DNA of 42,955 bases from Arthrobacter psychrolactophilus (GCF_003219795.1 NZ_QJVC01000027.1:1-42955), one strand, 5' to 3'; positions 25,871 through 34,665 are shown, counted from the first letter of the stretch. Numbers and translations: made by a program. Notes: generated by a model not told the origin, from the letters alone.

Positions 25871-27385
25871 CTATTGAGTGATGAAACGTTCGACGGCGGT
25901 CACCGGACGAACGCGTTCGTCTTCCGGAATGTCTCCGGCAAACGCCAGCCACTGGGCGAACTTGTCTCCGCGTTCGTTGAGCTGGCGATACATGGCCCGA
26001 CGCATATCCCGCACTTGTTCGCGATAAAACGGCACATTGACGACATTCGTGAGCTCGTCAGGATCGGCGATCATGTCGTAAAACTCGTCGATGCCCTCGG
26101 GGTTAGCAATGTACTTGACCTGCTTATTGCGAATCATGCGCTGCGCGTAGGGGAAGTGGTGGCCGTGGAATTCACAGAGAATGTCTTCGCGCCACCCCTC
26201 AACGTCTTCGCCATGGGCCAGAGGCACGAGACTGCGTCCCCGAACACCTGAGGCATCTGCCCCGGCGATGTCATGGAAGGTTGCCGTGAAATCCAGCAGG
26301 CTGATGAAGCGGTCCTCGCGACGCTCCTGCTCACCCGGAAGTGCCAGGATGGCAGGGATTCGGTAGATATCCTCGTACATCGCCGGGCCCTTGTCGTTGA
26401 GGCGATGAGCGCCGGTAAACTCGCCATGGTCGGCGGTAAACATGACGGCCGTGGAATCCGTAAGCCCCAGTTCATCCATGACCTCAAGGATTCGTCCGAC
26501 TTCGTGGTCAATCATGGAGACATAGCCCCAGTACACCGCGGTGAGCTTCTTCCATTCATCCACCGTGAAGCAATCCGTCGACCAGTATTCGGCATAAGCC
26601 TGCTGCACCATGGGTTTGCCATGGAATGTCTCGGCAAAGGAACCGGGCAGTTCAATGGTGGACGGATCCACCATGTCGTACCACTGTCGCGGGATCAAAT
26701 ACGGCAAATGTGGGCCGAAGATATGGCATGAGAGGAAGAACGGTGTGCCGTCATCCTCCTGCAACGCCCCTGCCGCAAATTCCCGCAACTTGGCGATGGT
26801 TTGATCGGCCAAAAACGCCTCAAATGTCGCTTCCGTTGGCTGATCCGTGACGCCGGCAATCAGATGCCCCTGGCTTCCGTCTGCCCGCGTTGTGTACACA
26901 GGATTGGAGATATGGAAGTCGGGATAGTCGTTGGCCTTGAGCCAGTCCTCATAGCCGGGATCATCGAAAACATTCAAGGCGCCCGGAAGATGGATGCCCT
27001 CGAAGCCGTAGTGTTCCGGTCCGCGGTCCTTCCCGACATGCCACTTGCCCACATGGCCCAGCCGGTATCCCTGTTCCAGAAGTGCTGCCGAGAAGGTCGG
27101 CAAGCCATCAGGAAGTTCCTCGCGATGCCCAGAGTTCCACTCGTAGTTAGCCAACAGGCCGTGCTCGAACGGTTGCAGGCCAGTGAGCAAGCTAGCCCTG
27201 GCCGGCGTACAGATGGCCGTCGGGGTGTACGCCCGGTCAAAGGTGGTGCCACGCGCCGCCAACCGATCAAGATTAGGCGTATGTAAAGAGGTGTTTCCAT
27301 AGCAACCGAGGGTGTCGATACGCTGCTGATCTGTCATGATGAACAGCATATTTTGGCGCTTTTGTGCGTGTGTTGCAGTCGTCAT
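25871..27385 (-). CDS. Type I (formylglycine) sulfatase, cytoplasmic
   Basis: A 504-aa alkaline-phosphatase-superfamily sulfatase that hydrolyses sulfate esters. Metal ligands are in TDQQR (Asp19, Gln20). The C-x-P-x-R maturation motif CTPARASLLTG puts the formylglycine Cys at 59 and Arg at 63. Further family motifs are LGHVGKWHVG and MFTADHGEFTGAHRL. No signal peptide is seen, so it should act in the cytoplasm on an imported ester. ATG 27385 is 8 bp after the binding-protein stop; no ribosome site is visible, so coupling is likely. Its position behind an SsuA/NrtA-type importer and before a hexosaminidase points to sulfated glycans, though alkyl or aryl sulfates cannot be excluded. Confidence 0.88.
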   Translation of the reverse strand: MTTATHAQKRQNMLFIMTDQQRIDTLGCYGNTSLHTPNLDRLAARGTTFDRAYTPTAICTPARASLLTGLQPFEHGLLANYEWNSGHREELPDGLPTFSAALLEQGYRLGHVGKWHVGKDRGPEHYGFEGIHLPGALNVFDDPGYEDWLKANDYPDFHISNPVYTTRADGSQGHLIAGVTDQPTEATFEAFLADQTIAKLREFAAGALQEDDGTPFFLSCHIFGPHLPYLIPRQWYDMVDPSTIELPGSFAETFHGKPMVQQAYAEYWSTDCFTVDEWKKLTAVYWGYVSMIDHEVGRILEVMDELGLTDSTAVMFTADHGEFTGAHRLNDKGPAMYEDIYRIPAILALPGEQERREDRFISLLDFTATFHDIAGADASGVRGRSLVPLAHGEDVEGWREDILCEFHGHHFPYAQRMIRNKQVKYIANPEGIDEFYDMIADPDELTNVVNVPFYREQVRDMRRAMYRQLNERGDKFAQWLAFAGDIPEDERVRPVTAVERFITQ

Positions 27386-27392
27386 GGAGAAC

Positions 27393-28412
27393 TTAGACCG
27401 CCGGAGTTTCTGCGTAAAGAGCGGCATCGTAGAAGGTCTTGGGATCAACCACGGCCGGAATCTTATCGGCAGCCTTGAACTGCTCCTGCAGGGCATTGAG
27501 CCAGACGTTGACGGTGCCATCCGTGGACAACTTAGCGAGCTCCTCGGAGCTGAAGAGCTTGGCGACGCTGGCCTGCGCGGCCATGTCTTCTTCCTTGAGC
27601 TTGAGGAAGGTAGCGGTTGCGGCGATGGTCTTGTCCTGGTTCTTCAAACGGTAATCATTGGCAGACTTGATGACCGAGATGAAGCTTGTCGCCAGCTCTT
27701 TGTCCTTGGCGGCACGTCCCGGGCTCGCAACAAAGGTGGACGGGAACGTGAACTTGTCGATGAAATCTTCATTGGAGAACAGCTCGACCAGGTTCGGTTT
27801 GCCCTTCTTGGCGCTGTCGATGAGCGGGTACCAGAGAGCTGCTCCGTCGATCTGGCCGGCGGCGAAGGCGGCAACGATGGCCGGCGGTTCCATGGCGGTG
27901 ACCTCAAAATCGCTGCGGGACAGGCCGTCTTTCTCCAGAGCCAAGGTGAAGAGCTGATCTCCTGAGGTACCTGTCGGAACAGCAATCTTTTTGCCCTTGA
28001 GCCCAGCCAACGAGGTGATACCTTCCTGAGCGATGATGCGGTCCGCGTTGGACACGGAGTTCACAGCCCAGATCTCGGCCTTACCCGAGGCAGGAAGCCA
28101 CAGGGCGCCCGAGCCAATGTACGCAACATCGACGTTGTTTGTGCCGAGTGCCTGAATGGCGAGCGGGCCGTTCGTGAAGGGGAGGTACTTGGGCTTCAAA
28201 CCAGCCTTGGCCCACAGACCTTCCTGGTCAGCAACTGCCATGAGGGCCGCGCCGTTGTAGTCGGCAATGTAGCCAACCTTGATCTCAACGGGGTCCTTAC
28301 CGCCGGCGGGGGTGCCGGCGTCGTCTTTGGCACCGCAGGCGGCCAGAAGAGAGATGGCAGCGGCGCCCATGGAGAGCTGCAAGATATTACGACGAGAGAA
28401 TGATGCGGACAT
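27393..28412 (-). CDS. ABC importer binding lipoprotein (NrtA/SsuA/TauA type)
   Basis: A 339-aa binding protein. The N-terminus has twin arginines (SFSRRNILQL, Arg7-Arg8) and a lipobox LAAC (Cys26), so it may be exported folded by Tat and lipidated. The family core is present: IKVGYIADYNGAALMAVADQ, LGTNNVDVAYIGSGA, LKGKKIAVPTGTSGDQLF and AFAAGQIDGAALWYPL. Relatives bind sulfonates, taurine, sulfate esters, nitrate or thiamine precursors. ATG 28412 has AGGAGG 5 nt upstream and fixes the start; the frame is open to 28682 but overlaps the ATPase gene. Confidence 0.9.
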   Translation of the reverse strand: MSASFSRRNILQLSMGAAAISLLAACGAKDDAGTPAGGKDPVEIKVGYIADYNGAALMAVADQEGLWAKAGLKPKYLPFTNGPLAIQALGTNNVDVAYIGSGALWLPASGKAEIWAVNSVSNADRIIAQEGITSLAGLKGKKIAVPTGTSGDQLFTLALEKDGLSRSDFEVTAMEPPAIVAAFAAGQIDGAALWYPLIDSAKKGKPNLVELFSNEDFIDKFTFPSTFVASPGRAAKDKELATSFISVIKSANDYRLKNQDKTIAATATFLKLKEEDMAAQASVAKLFSSEELAKLSTDGTVNVWLNALQEQFKAADKIPAVVDPKTFYDAALYAETPAV

Positions 28413-28485
28413 GAGGTCCTCCTGAAGACGTGTGCCGAGGCACGAAGTGATGGAAAGTTCTTGCGAGAAAAGCAGTGCGTGGAGC

Positions 28486-29283
28486 TTATTGATGGGCTTC
28501 GGCGACACCTGGCTGGTGGTACACCGCGGCCCAGACTTCGGAGCGAAGTTTGGCGAACTCCTCAGAAAGGCGCATCTCTTCCGTACGCGGGTAGGGAAGA
28601 TCCACCTTGATTTCCTTGTAAATGCGCCCTGGTCGGGCGGCCATGACGATGACTCGTGAGGCGAGGAAGACCGACTCATCAACGTCGTGGGTGACGAACA
28701 TGACGGTGCGCCGTTCCTTGCTCCAGGTTTCCAGGAGCTGTTCTTGCATATGAACGCGGGTCAGGGCGTCCAAGGCGCCGAAGGGCTCGTCCATGAGAAG
28801 GATCTCGGGGTTGACGGCGTAGGCACGGGCAATCGCGCACCGCTGTTTCATGCCGCCCGAGAGTTCCTTTGGTAGGGCCTCGGCAAAGCGCGTCAGGCCA
28901 ACCAGTTCAAGGTAGTGGTCAACGATGGCTGTGCGTTCTCTGGCGGGAACCTTCTTCAGCTCCAGACCAAACTCAACATTCTTGCGCACCGTAAGCCAGG
29001 GGAACAAGGCGTACTGCTGGAAGATGACACCCGTGCGAGGGCTGGGGCCCTGAACCGGGCGGTCATCAACAAGAACCTGTCCACCGGTGGGCTGCAGGAG
29101 TCCCGCGGCAGCGTTGAGCATCGTGGATTTACCACAGCCCGAGGGGCCCACGACGGTGACAAACTCACCATCGGCAATGTCCAGGTTCACGCCGTCGAGA
29201 GCGGTGAAGGTGGTCCCGGTCAGGGTGAATTCCTGGCGGAGGTTTTCAAAACGAATCATGGCTTGGGAATTGGTGCTTGTCAT
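28486..29283 (-). CDS. ABC importer ATP-binding protein (SsuB/TauB/NrtD type)
   Basis: A 265-aa ABC ATPase with Walker A GPSGCGKST, Q-loop FQQYALFPWLTVRKNVEFGL, signature LSGGMKQRCAIARAYA, Walker B EILLMDEPFGALD and switch FVTHDVDESVFLA. The DEPFGALDALTR and THDVDES pattern is typical of the nitrate/sulfonate/taurine ATPases. It lies 11 bp after the permease gene and 73 bp before the binding-protein gene on the same strand. Confidence 0.92.
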   Translation of the reverse strand: MTSTNSQAMIRFENLRQEFTLTGTTFTALDGVNLDIADGEFVTVVGPSGCGKSTMLNAAAGLLQPTGGQVLVDDRPVQGPSPRTGVIFQQYALFPWLTVRKNVEFGLELKKVPARERTAIVDHYLELVGLTRFAEALPKELSGGMKQRCAIARAYAVNPEILLMDEPFGALDALTRVHMQEQLLETWSKERRTVMFVTHDVDESVFLASRVIVMAARPGRIYKEIKVDLPYPRTEEMRLSEEFAKLRSEVWAAVYHQPGVAEAHQ

Positions 29284-29294
29284 GAGAAAAGTCC

Positions 29295-30170
29295 TTAGCG
29301 GCGTTCTTGCCAGCGGGTCAGGTGAGCTTCGATCATCAGCAGGAGGCGGTCCATGAGCAGACCCAAGATACCGATGACAATCACGTTGACGAGGATGGTG
29401 GGCATGTCGTAGAACTGCTGAGCCTGTTGCATGCGCATACCCAAACCATTGGGGGCCGCGAGCAATTCTGCGGCGACAACGGTGGCCCAGCCAGCGCCGA
29501 GGCCAATGCGCATACCGACGAGGATGAATGGTGAGGAGGCCGGGACAACAACGCGCATGAAGATGACGTAGTTGTTGGCGCCCAGGACCCGGGCCGCGTT
29601 GATCAGGGTGTTGTCAACGCTGACCACTCCCTGATAGGTGGAGATGACGCAGGAGAGGAATGCGGCCAGGAAGATAACGAAGATTTTCGGCGTTTCACCG
29701 ATGCCCATCGTGACCATGACCAACGGCAGTAGTGCCAGCGGGGGAATGGTGCGGAAGAACTGAACCCACGGTTCAATGATGGCCCGACCAACGTGGTACC
29801 AGCCCATGAGGAATCCGACGGGGACAGCCAAGGCGCTGCCGAGGAGGAAACCGCTCAAGACACGCAGGAGCGATGCGCCAGTGTCTTCGGCCAGTGTGCC
29901 GTCGGCGAGAAGTTCTCCGCCGCGAGCGAGAACTTCAAGAGGGCCAGGGAGTCCAACTAATCCCGTGGCGGCCAAGATGGCCCACAGGATGAGTCCGGCC
30001 GCGACTGATCCAAAGTTGATGGTCAACATGGCCTTGCGGCTGAGCTTACGGGAGCGAGTTTCCTTGTTTTTTGCGGAATTCGCGGAGCGTGAGGTAGCTG
30101 AGGTTGCCGTGGAAATGGCGGCCCCAGGAGGCGGATTGCGGGGCGAGATGATGGTGTCTTTTTCGGCCAT
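29295..30170 (-). CDS. ABC importer permease (SsuC/TauC/NrtB type)
   Basis: A 291-aa permease with a hydrophilic N-terminus of about 45 residues and six helices. The family segments are [40 protein letters not shown] and the EAA loop [21 protein letters not shown] near-consensus promoter precedes it on the minus strand: TTGACA, 17 nt, TATCTT, with only 6 nt to the ATG, so the operon mRNA is probably leaderless. Dyads for the upstream ROK regulator abut the -35 box. Confidence 0.9.
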   Translation of the reverse strand: MAEKDTIISPRNPPPGAAISTATSATSRSANSAKNKETRSRKLSRKAMLTINFGSVAAGLILWAILAATGLVGLPGPLEVLARGGELLADGTLAEDTGASLLRVLSGFLLGSALAVPVGFLMGWYHVGRAIIEPWVQFFRTIPPLALLPLVMVTMGIGETPKIFVIFLAAFLSCVISTYQGVVSVDNTLINAARVLGANNYVIFMRVVVPASSPFILVGMRIGLGAGWATVVAAELLAAPNGLGMRMQQAQQFYDMPTILVNVIVIGILGLLMDRLLLMIEAHLTRWQERR

Positions 30171-30176
30171 AGCTCA

Positions 30177-30205
30177 AAGATATGACAGCAATCACATAGT
30201 GTCAA
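30177..30205 (-). promoter_or_regulatory. Sigma-70-type promoter of the sulfatase-transporter operon
   Basis: On the minus strand TTGACA (30205-30200), a 17-nt spacer and TATCTT (30182-30177). Transcription would start at or next to the permease ATG at 30170, giving a leaderless message. Confidence 0.75.
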
Positions 30206-30207
30206 CG

Positions 30208-30252
30208 CTATTTACATAAATAGACCTTGCATGACGTTACCGGTCTATTTAT
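30208..30252. promoter_or_regulatory. Candidate ROK operator: nested A/T-rich dyads
   Basis: CTATTTACATAAATAG (30208-30223) is a perfect 7-2-7 palindrome. In addition ATAAATAGACC (30216-30226) and GGTCTATTTAT (30242-30252) form an 11-bp inverted repeat. Together they give three CTATTTA half-sites just upstream of the -35 box. Their position between the ROK gene and the operon makes the ROK protein the likely binder. Confidence 0.7.
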
Positions 30253-30277
30253 TGCCGCTCGTTGCGGCGCATGGCGG

Positions 30278-31456
30278 CTAGTGCCCTTGGTCCAGAGCCC
30301 AATGGCTCAGTGCTAGATGCGCGGCTCCGTCGCTTCCGGCTGTAGGGGCGAACGGCGCCGCGCTGATGGTGACAACTCGCGCTCCCAGGTCGAGATGTTG
30401 CTCGGCGAGTGCCCGTCGCAGGGGCGCAAGCAGTGGCTCGCCAAATTGGGAGAGTTCTCCGGCGATGACGATGCGACTGGGATCGAGAAGTACGGTGGCG
30501 CCAACGACGGCCCGGGCCAGAAGTTCGCCTGCCCAGTCAATAATGTTCAGTGCGATCCCATTACCTATTGTTGCCGCCTGAGCGAGTGCGGCTATCGAGG
30601 CGAACGACTGCCCCCGATGGGCTGCCTCTGCGAGGACATTGGCCTCGTTGAGGTAGCTTTCTAGGCAGCCGTGCCGTCCGCACCAGCATTGGGGGCCGGC
30701 GAAGTCGACGCTGATATGTCCGAGTTCTCCGGCCATACCATTACCACCGCGCAGGAGGGTTCCGTGGCTGACGCTTGCCGCGCTAACACCCGCCGAGAGC
30801 ACGATATACAGCAGGTCTTCGCTGTCTTTGCCATAAGCCATGGCGGCTAGGCGAATATTGTTATCCCACAGTAGGGGTCCTGGCAGGATGGCGCGCAAGG
30901 CATCCAGTGTGGCGCCTTGCGGGTCGAGCTGATGCTGGGCGCCATCGGCGAGAGAGAGCGGATTCGCGTGACGACTTGCGATGCCGATGCCGGTGCCAAT
31001 AATCGCTTCGGGCTTGATGCGTCCGTCGTCGATGAGCTGGCGCACCATGTCGACAGCCAGTCTCACCTTGGCCTCCAAGCCGAGTGAGGAGGCAATCTCC
31101 TGCAGTTCGGTCGTCAGCGGGGACCCGTCAAAGCCCTTGACGGAAATGCTGATGCGACGTCGGCCCAGTTCGATGCCAACGGCGGCTCCGGCGTTGGGAT
31201 TGAGCGAGAGCACTTTGGTAGGCCGCCCATGACGTCCGGTAGGCGTCACGGCCTGCTCGGTGTCGGTAATGACTCCGCGGTCCCGCAATTCGCCAACGAT
31301 GGCCGACAGTGTCGTTCTGGAGAGTTTCGTGTCGTCTTCTAGCTCGCGCCTAGTTCGTTGCCCATGGGCAACGAGGGACTCAAGAACTCGGAGTTCATGT
31401 CGGCGTCGAACTGCCTGTAAGGCGCTATCATCGGGCGTAAGCACGTCCCCCACCAC
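30278..31456 (-). CDS. ROK family transcriptional repressor
   Basis: A 392-aa regulator with an N-terminal MarR/NagC-type winged helix (RELEDDTKLSRTTLSAIVGE, then LRDRGVITDTEQ, TGRHGRPTKVLSL) and a ROK sugar-kinase-like effector domain. The ROK signature GELGHISVDFAGPQCWCGRH with GCLES keeps the zinc-binding CxCG..GC cluster. ROK repressors respond to sugars or sugar phosphates such as GlcNAc-6-P, xylose or glucose. The GTG start has GGGGGA upstream. It is transcribed toward the transporter-sulfatase operon, and related dyads lie before both, so it most likely controls the cluster and itself. The effector is probably a sugar, possibly an amino sugar. Confidence 0.9.
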   Translation of the reverse strand: MVGDVLTPDDSALQAVRRRHELRVLESLVAHGQRTRRELEDDTKLSRTTLSAIVGELRDRGVITDTEQAVTPTGRHGRPTKVLSLNPNAGAAVGIELGRRRISISVKGFDGSPLTTELQEIASSLGLEAKVRLAVDMVRQLIDDGRIKPEAIIGTGIGIASRHANPLSLADGAQHQLDPQGATLDALRAILPGPLLWDNNIRLAAMAYGKDSEDLLYIVLSAGVSAASVSHGTLLRGGNGMAGELGHISVDFAGPQCWCGRHGCLESYLNEANVLAEAAHRGQSFASIAALAQAATIGNGIALNIIDWAGELLARAVVGATVLLDPSRIVIAGELSQFGEPLLAPLRRALAEQHLDLGARVVTISAAPFAPTAGSDGAAHLALSHWALDQGH

Positions 31457-31526
31457 TTTCTTTGAAGGCCAACTCGACCTTGAGGTTTTCCTGCGGGTAC
31501 GTAACTGTTGAGACGCTACCGACCCA

Positions 31527-31551
31527 CTTATGTAAACACTATTATCATAAG
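31527..31551. promoter_or_regulatory. Candidate ROK operator at its own promoter
   Basis: CTTATG (31527-31532) and CATAAG (31546-31551) form a dyad 71 nt before the ROK start. The inner TTATGTAAA (31528-31536) is the reverse complement of TTTACATAA found at 30211-30219 in the operon operator, which suggests the same protein binds both. Confidence 0.55.
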
Positions 31552-31611
31552 GGCATAGTGGCGAAAAAGCTCTGGACGACAGGCGGTTTAAAGTCGGCGT
31601 TGCACGCTGCG

Positions 31612-32229
31612 TTAGCCTCGGGCGGCGCGAATAAAGTCTTGGATCAGCGCAATATCCTTGATTCCCCGGGTCGATTCAACGCCACTGGAGACATCGACGC
31701 CGTGGGGATGAAGTTCTGTCATCAGTTCAGCGACATTCTCTGGGTTGAGCCCGCCAGCGAGGAGCCAGAAGCCACTGGGCCATCCGCCCGTGAGTGTGCT
31801 CGCGTCAAAGGTGACCCCGGCACCTGGTTCGACGGCATCTAGCAGCAGCCGTTCTTGATCCCACTGCTTGCGTTCGGCGGTACTGAGTGCCGCGTAAGCA
31901 TCAATCGAGAAAGCGCGGAGAGTTTGGAATCCGGCATCCTTGAGCTGCTGCATCTCCGTCAAGCTTTCGTTGCCGTGCAGTTGGACGGTACTGACCTTGG
32001 CTGCCGCTGCGATCGCCATGACTTCGGCGATGGGCTGGTTGCGAAAGACGCCGACCGTTTCAATACCAGAGGGCACCAGAGCCGTGAGAGTCGCGACCGT
32101 TTCGGCCGTGACAGTGCGCGGACTACCCGGAGCGAAGACAAAGCCTAGGGCGTCGGCGCCGGCCGCAACCGTTGCGGTGACCGTCTCAGCGGTTTGTAAT
32201 CCGCAAATCTTCACGTAGCGGGCGTTCAT
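31612..32229 (-). CDS. trpF: Phosphoribosylanthranilate isomerase
   Basis: A 205-aa TIM-barrel enzyme of tryptophan synthesis that rearranges phosphoribosylanthranilate to CdRP. Motifs are YVKICGLQTAETV with the catalytic Cys in KICG, ALGFVFAPGSPRTVT, TVQLHGNES, the catalytic Asp in LLLDAVEPGAGVTFD, LLAGGLNPENV and VDVSSGVESTRGIKD. It is not next to other trp genes here. GTG 32238 (MEAMNAR) is an alternative start with GGAAGAGA upstream; ATG 32229 fits the family start better but its ribosome site is unclear. Confidence 0.93.
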   Translation of the reverse strand: MNARYVKICGLQTAETVTATVAAGADALGFVFAPGSPRTVTAETVATLTALVPSGIETVGVFRNQPIAEVMAIAAAAKVSTVQLHGNESLTEMQQLKDAGFQTLRAFSIDAYAALSTAERKQWDQERLLLDAVEPGAGVTFDASTLTGGWPSGFWLLAGGLNPENVAELMTELHPHGVDVSSGVESTRGIKDIALIQDFIRAARG

Positions 32230-32301
32230 GGCTTCCACTTCTCTTCCGGACGGGATGGTAGTTGCTCCACAAGGGCAATATTAACAGTTAGCGGGCGACG
32301 C

Positions 32302-33111
32302 TTAGGCAAAGATGGCGTCGGCGATGGCCCAGATGACGTATCCGCTCAGAGGTACCAGTAGGAGCCATTCGCGCACCGAGCCGGCATTGCCCAGGATGGG
32401 GATGGCGATATTGCCATTGGGGCGCCAGAATTTTTTCACGAGAGGCAGCTTCTGTAGCAAGCGCGGCGGCCGGATGCGCAGTGGCCATAGGAGGTTGCAA
32501 CCTCCGGTGGTCAGCATATCGCCGGCGATATGCGTGGCCACGCCCAATGCCATGGTCAGGGGGAACCAGTAGGGTTCCTGAGGTGCATAGAAGGCGACAA
32601 AGGCGCCAACGGCTAACCCGACGAGCCACGGGAATTTTTGCATGGTATCGGGAATGATCTTCAGAGACTTCGCAGCAAAGGATGCCAGGAGTACGGCGAG
32701 GATTCCAGCGCCCGGGTAGACGGTACCAAAACCACTGAGCTCGAGCTGCCACATTCCTGCGAGCGCGGCGATGGCCACGAAGACAGCTAATCCCAGAAGG
32801 GAGTGCGTGCCGTGCCGATGTCCGCCGGAGAGTTTTCCGATCTGAATGCAGAGGACATTCGAAAGGGGCGGCAGGGAGTGGGCGATGGTCGCGTGGCGAT
32901 GATCGGCGTCGGGCACGAGCGCGGCCCCGGCGGCAACGAGCGCTCCGGCAACGACTCCCGCAGGGGAGACGTCCATAAGCCCCATGCCGAGAGTTAGATG
33001 ATCCGGCATGGCGGGGATGTGCTGCGCAAGGGGAGCTAGTCCGACGTCGAGCTGGGTTGTCAGGGCTAGCCAAACGGCTGCTCCGCTGGCGGCGTGATGG
33101 GCACCCATCAT
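32302..33111 (-). CDS. YdjM-like membrane metal-dependent hydrolase (DUF457)
   Basis: A 269-aa integral membrane protein with conserved metal-binding sites: GAHHAASG at the N-terminus, LVPDADHRHATIAHSLPPLS, GGHRHGTHSLLG and ATHIAGDMLTTGGCNLLWPL. These are the motifs of the LexA-regulated YdjM/DUF457 family, whose members are predicted membrane-embedded hydrolases related to phospholipase-C-like folds. The substrate is unknown. It is monocistronic, with a hairpin terminator of the yceI gene upstream. Confidence 0.85.
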   Translation of the reverse strand: MMGAHHAASGAAVWLALTTQLDVGLAPLAQHIPAMPDHLTLGMGLMDVSPAGVVAGALVAAGAALVPDADHRHATIAHSLPPLSNVLCIQIGKLSGGHRHGTHSLLGLAVFVAIAALAGMWQLELSGFGTVYPGAGILAVLLASFAAKSLKIIPDTMQKFPWLVGLAVGAFVAFYAPQEPYWFPLTMALGVATHIAGDMLTTGGCNLLWPLRIRPPRLLQKLPLVKKFWRPNGNIAIPILGNAGSVREWLLLVPLSGYVIWAIADAIFA

Positions 33112-33227
33112 GAGGGGTTACGTCCTTGCATTCTCGGGACTTCGTTCTGATCCCGCGATACGTGGACAAAACCTGCTGGGTCAACACTATGCCTACCCGG
33201 AGACATTTTCGAAACCAGGTGACGCAG

Positions 33228-33277
33228 CCCACTCGTTCTCGAAATAGAACATAAATTCTAATTTGAGAACGAGTGGG
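33228..33277. terminator. Long hairpin downstream of yceI
   Basis: CCCACTCGTTCTC (33228-33240) and GAGAACGAGTGGG (33265-33277) pair perfectly, and the A/T-rich interior extends the stem further with one bulge. On the minus strand it follows the yceI stop directly. Confidence 0.85.
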
Positions 33278-33285
33278 ATTTTGCC

Positions 33286-33987
33286 TTATTTACTCAGCTT
33301 CAGCAGCATCTCGACGCTTCCGGCGGGCTCGACCTTGACGAAGCCTAGATCAGGCGCTGCAATGCCGTAATCGCTGAAGGTGACGGGGATAGAGCCTTGA
33401 ACCTCGACTCCGCTGCCGGTGCTCTGGGCCTTCAGATCGACCGTGACGGACTTGGTAGTCCCGGCAATCGTGAGGTCACCAACGGCCTTGACGCTCGCCA
33501 CGCCGGCCTTGATGGCTGCTATGTCGACCGGTGCGCTCAGCGTGAAGGTTGCGCTGGGGAACTCCGCCGTCTTGAGAATGCTCAAGAACTGACTGTCCCG
33601 GCTTCCGTTATCGGTGGCAACCCCTGTCAGGTCAACGCTCACCTGCGCGGCGGTGAGCTTGCTGTCTGCGATGGTCACGCTGCCCTCAACACTCTCGGTA
33701 CGGCCCACGACCGTGACGTTTTGGCCATTGAGCACTTCGGCCACTCGGTATCCGGCCTGAGAACCCTGAACAATGCTCCAGTCACCCTCAAGGCTTCCGC
33801 TGTCGGATACTCCTGGTGTTGCGCCACTGCTCGCACCCTCGGTAGCCGTAGCAGCTGTAGGTGTAGAGAGGGACAAGGCCGTCGGTGCCTTGCTATTCTC
33901 TTTACTCGCATAGATGGCACTGCCACCCCAGATGCCACCAATAATGATGACGAGTACGGCCACGATGGTGACTAATTTCTTGCGCAT
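33286..33987 (-). CDS. YceI family protein with N-terminal membrane anchor
   Basis: A 233-aa protein. One N-terminal hydrophobic helix (LVTIVAVLVIIIGGIWGGSA) and a Ser/Thr/Ala linker lead to a YceI lipocalin-like barrel outside the membrane. Barrel features are GDWSIVQGSQAGYRV, VTVVGRTESVEGSVTI, RDSQFLSILKTAEFPSATFT and VTFSDYGIAAPDLGFVKVEP. YceI proteins bind long isoprenoids, and in actinobacteria some are linked to lipid-linked precursors or respiratory quinones. GAGGGG lies 5-6 nt before the ATG. It is monocistronic. Confidence 0.88.
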   Translation of the reverse strand: MRKKLVTIVAVLVIIIGGIWGGSAIYASKENSKAPTALSLSTPTAATATEGASSGATPGVSDSGSLEGDWSIVQGSQAGYRVAEVLNGQNVTVVGRTESVEGSVTIADSKLTAAQVSVDLTGVATDNGSRDSQFLSILKTAEFPSATFTLSAPVDIAAIKAGVASVKAVGDLTIAGTTKSVTVDLKAQSTGSGVEVQGSIPVTFSDYGIAAPDLGFVKVEPAGSVEMLLKLSK

Positions 33988-34098
33988 GTTTTTCCCCTCG
34001 CTGCTAAGACCTTTCTAGGAACTATGACAGCGCTGACTGAAGGGAAGCTGAGGATTACCTTCAGTACTCCGGGTAGTCAGGCGCTAGATAAGCACACA

Positions 34099-34566
34099 CT
34101 AGGACAGCGAGCGTAGATACCGCTGACGAACCACTCGCTGCATCAGCGACAAAGCCGGGAAGAGAAGCCGCCACGGCTGCTCAGGTGCTGACCGAGTGAG
34201 AGCACGGATAGTCAAGAAGACCTCACCGCCGCGCCTATGGACGATAAACGCCTCTTCGCCGTTCACCGGATGTCCCGGTAACGTCCTATAAGCAAAGCCA
34301 ACCCTGTCAGGGAGGCTGACAACACTCACCACCTCAACGGGCTCCACAACCGTGAAGCCTAGGGCGCTCACCGTGACGATAACACTTTGCCCCTGCCGCA
34401 CTGGGTTGTTCGAATCCACACGAAAACCACTCCTGGTCTTCACCTTCCAACGGAGAACGTCAGAGACGGCCCGACGCCATAGGGCTTCACCGCTCCCCAG
34501 TGACGCAGACACCTCGGAACGGTGAAAGCCAGAGGGACTATGAGTCCACTCGTGACTCTCCGGCAT
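34099..34566 (-). CDS. DUF1990 family protein
   Basis: A 155-aa protein of a family with no assigned function. The core is visible in WRRAVSDVLRWKVKTRSGFR, then RVGFAYRTLPGHPVNGEEAF, EVFLTIRALTRSAPEQPWRL and the C-terminal LMQRVVRQRYLRSL. The fold is probably an alpha-beta helix-grip type. Two starts are possible, GTG 34605 or ATG 34566, and neither has a clear ribosome site; ATG gives the usual family length. Located between yceI and a methyltransferase on the same strand, with gaps too large to call an operon. Confidence 0.78.
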   Translation of the reverse strand: MPESHEWTHSPSGFHRSEVSASLGSGEALWRRAVSDVLRWKVKTRSGFRVDSNNPVRQGQSVIVTVSALGFTVVEPVEVVSVVSLPDRVGFAYRTLPGHPVNGEEAFIVHRRGGEVFLTIRALTRSAPEQPWRLLFPALSLMQRVVRQRYLRSLS

Positions 34567-34665
34567 CGTCACGCGACAGGCTTGCGTTGCACAGCCATCA
34601 TGCACTCAGCCTAATAGAGGCGACAGGCTAGCCCCGAGAGGGAAAGAGCTCACAGAGCGAGAGAG

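Noticed and set aside
27336-27965. 209-codon plus-strand ORF within the binding-protein and sulfatase genes
   Set aside because: Shadow of the strongly supported minus-strand genes.
25871-30170. Classic sulfate-starvation (ssu/ats) operon
   Set aside because: Possible for the transporter and sulfatase, but the ROK repressor and GH20 gene point to carbon or amino-sugar control; kept as the alternative explanation.
32288-33232. 314-codon minus-strand ORF overlapping the YdjM-like gene
   Set aside because: Arg/His-rich shadow frame; the alternative frame has full family motifs.
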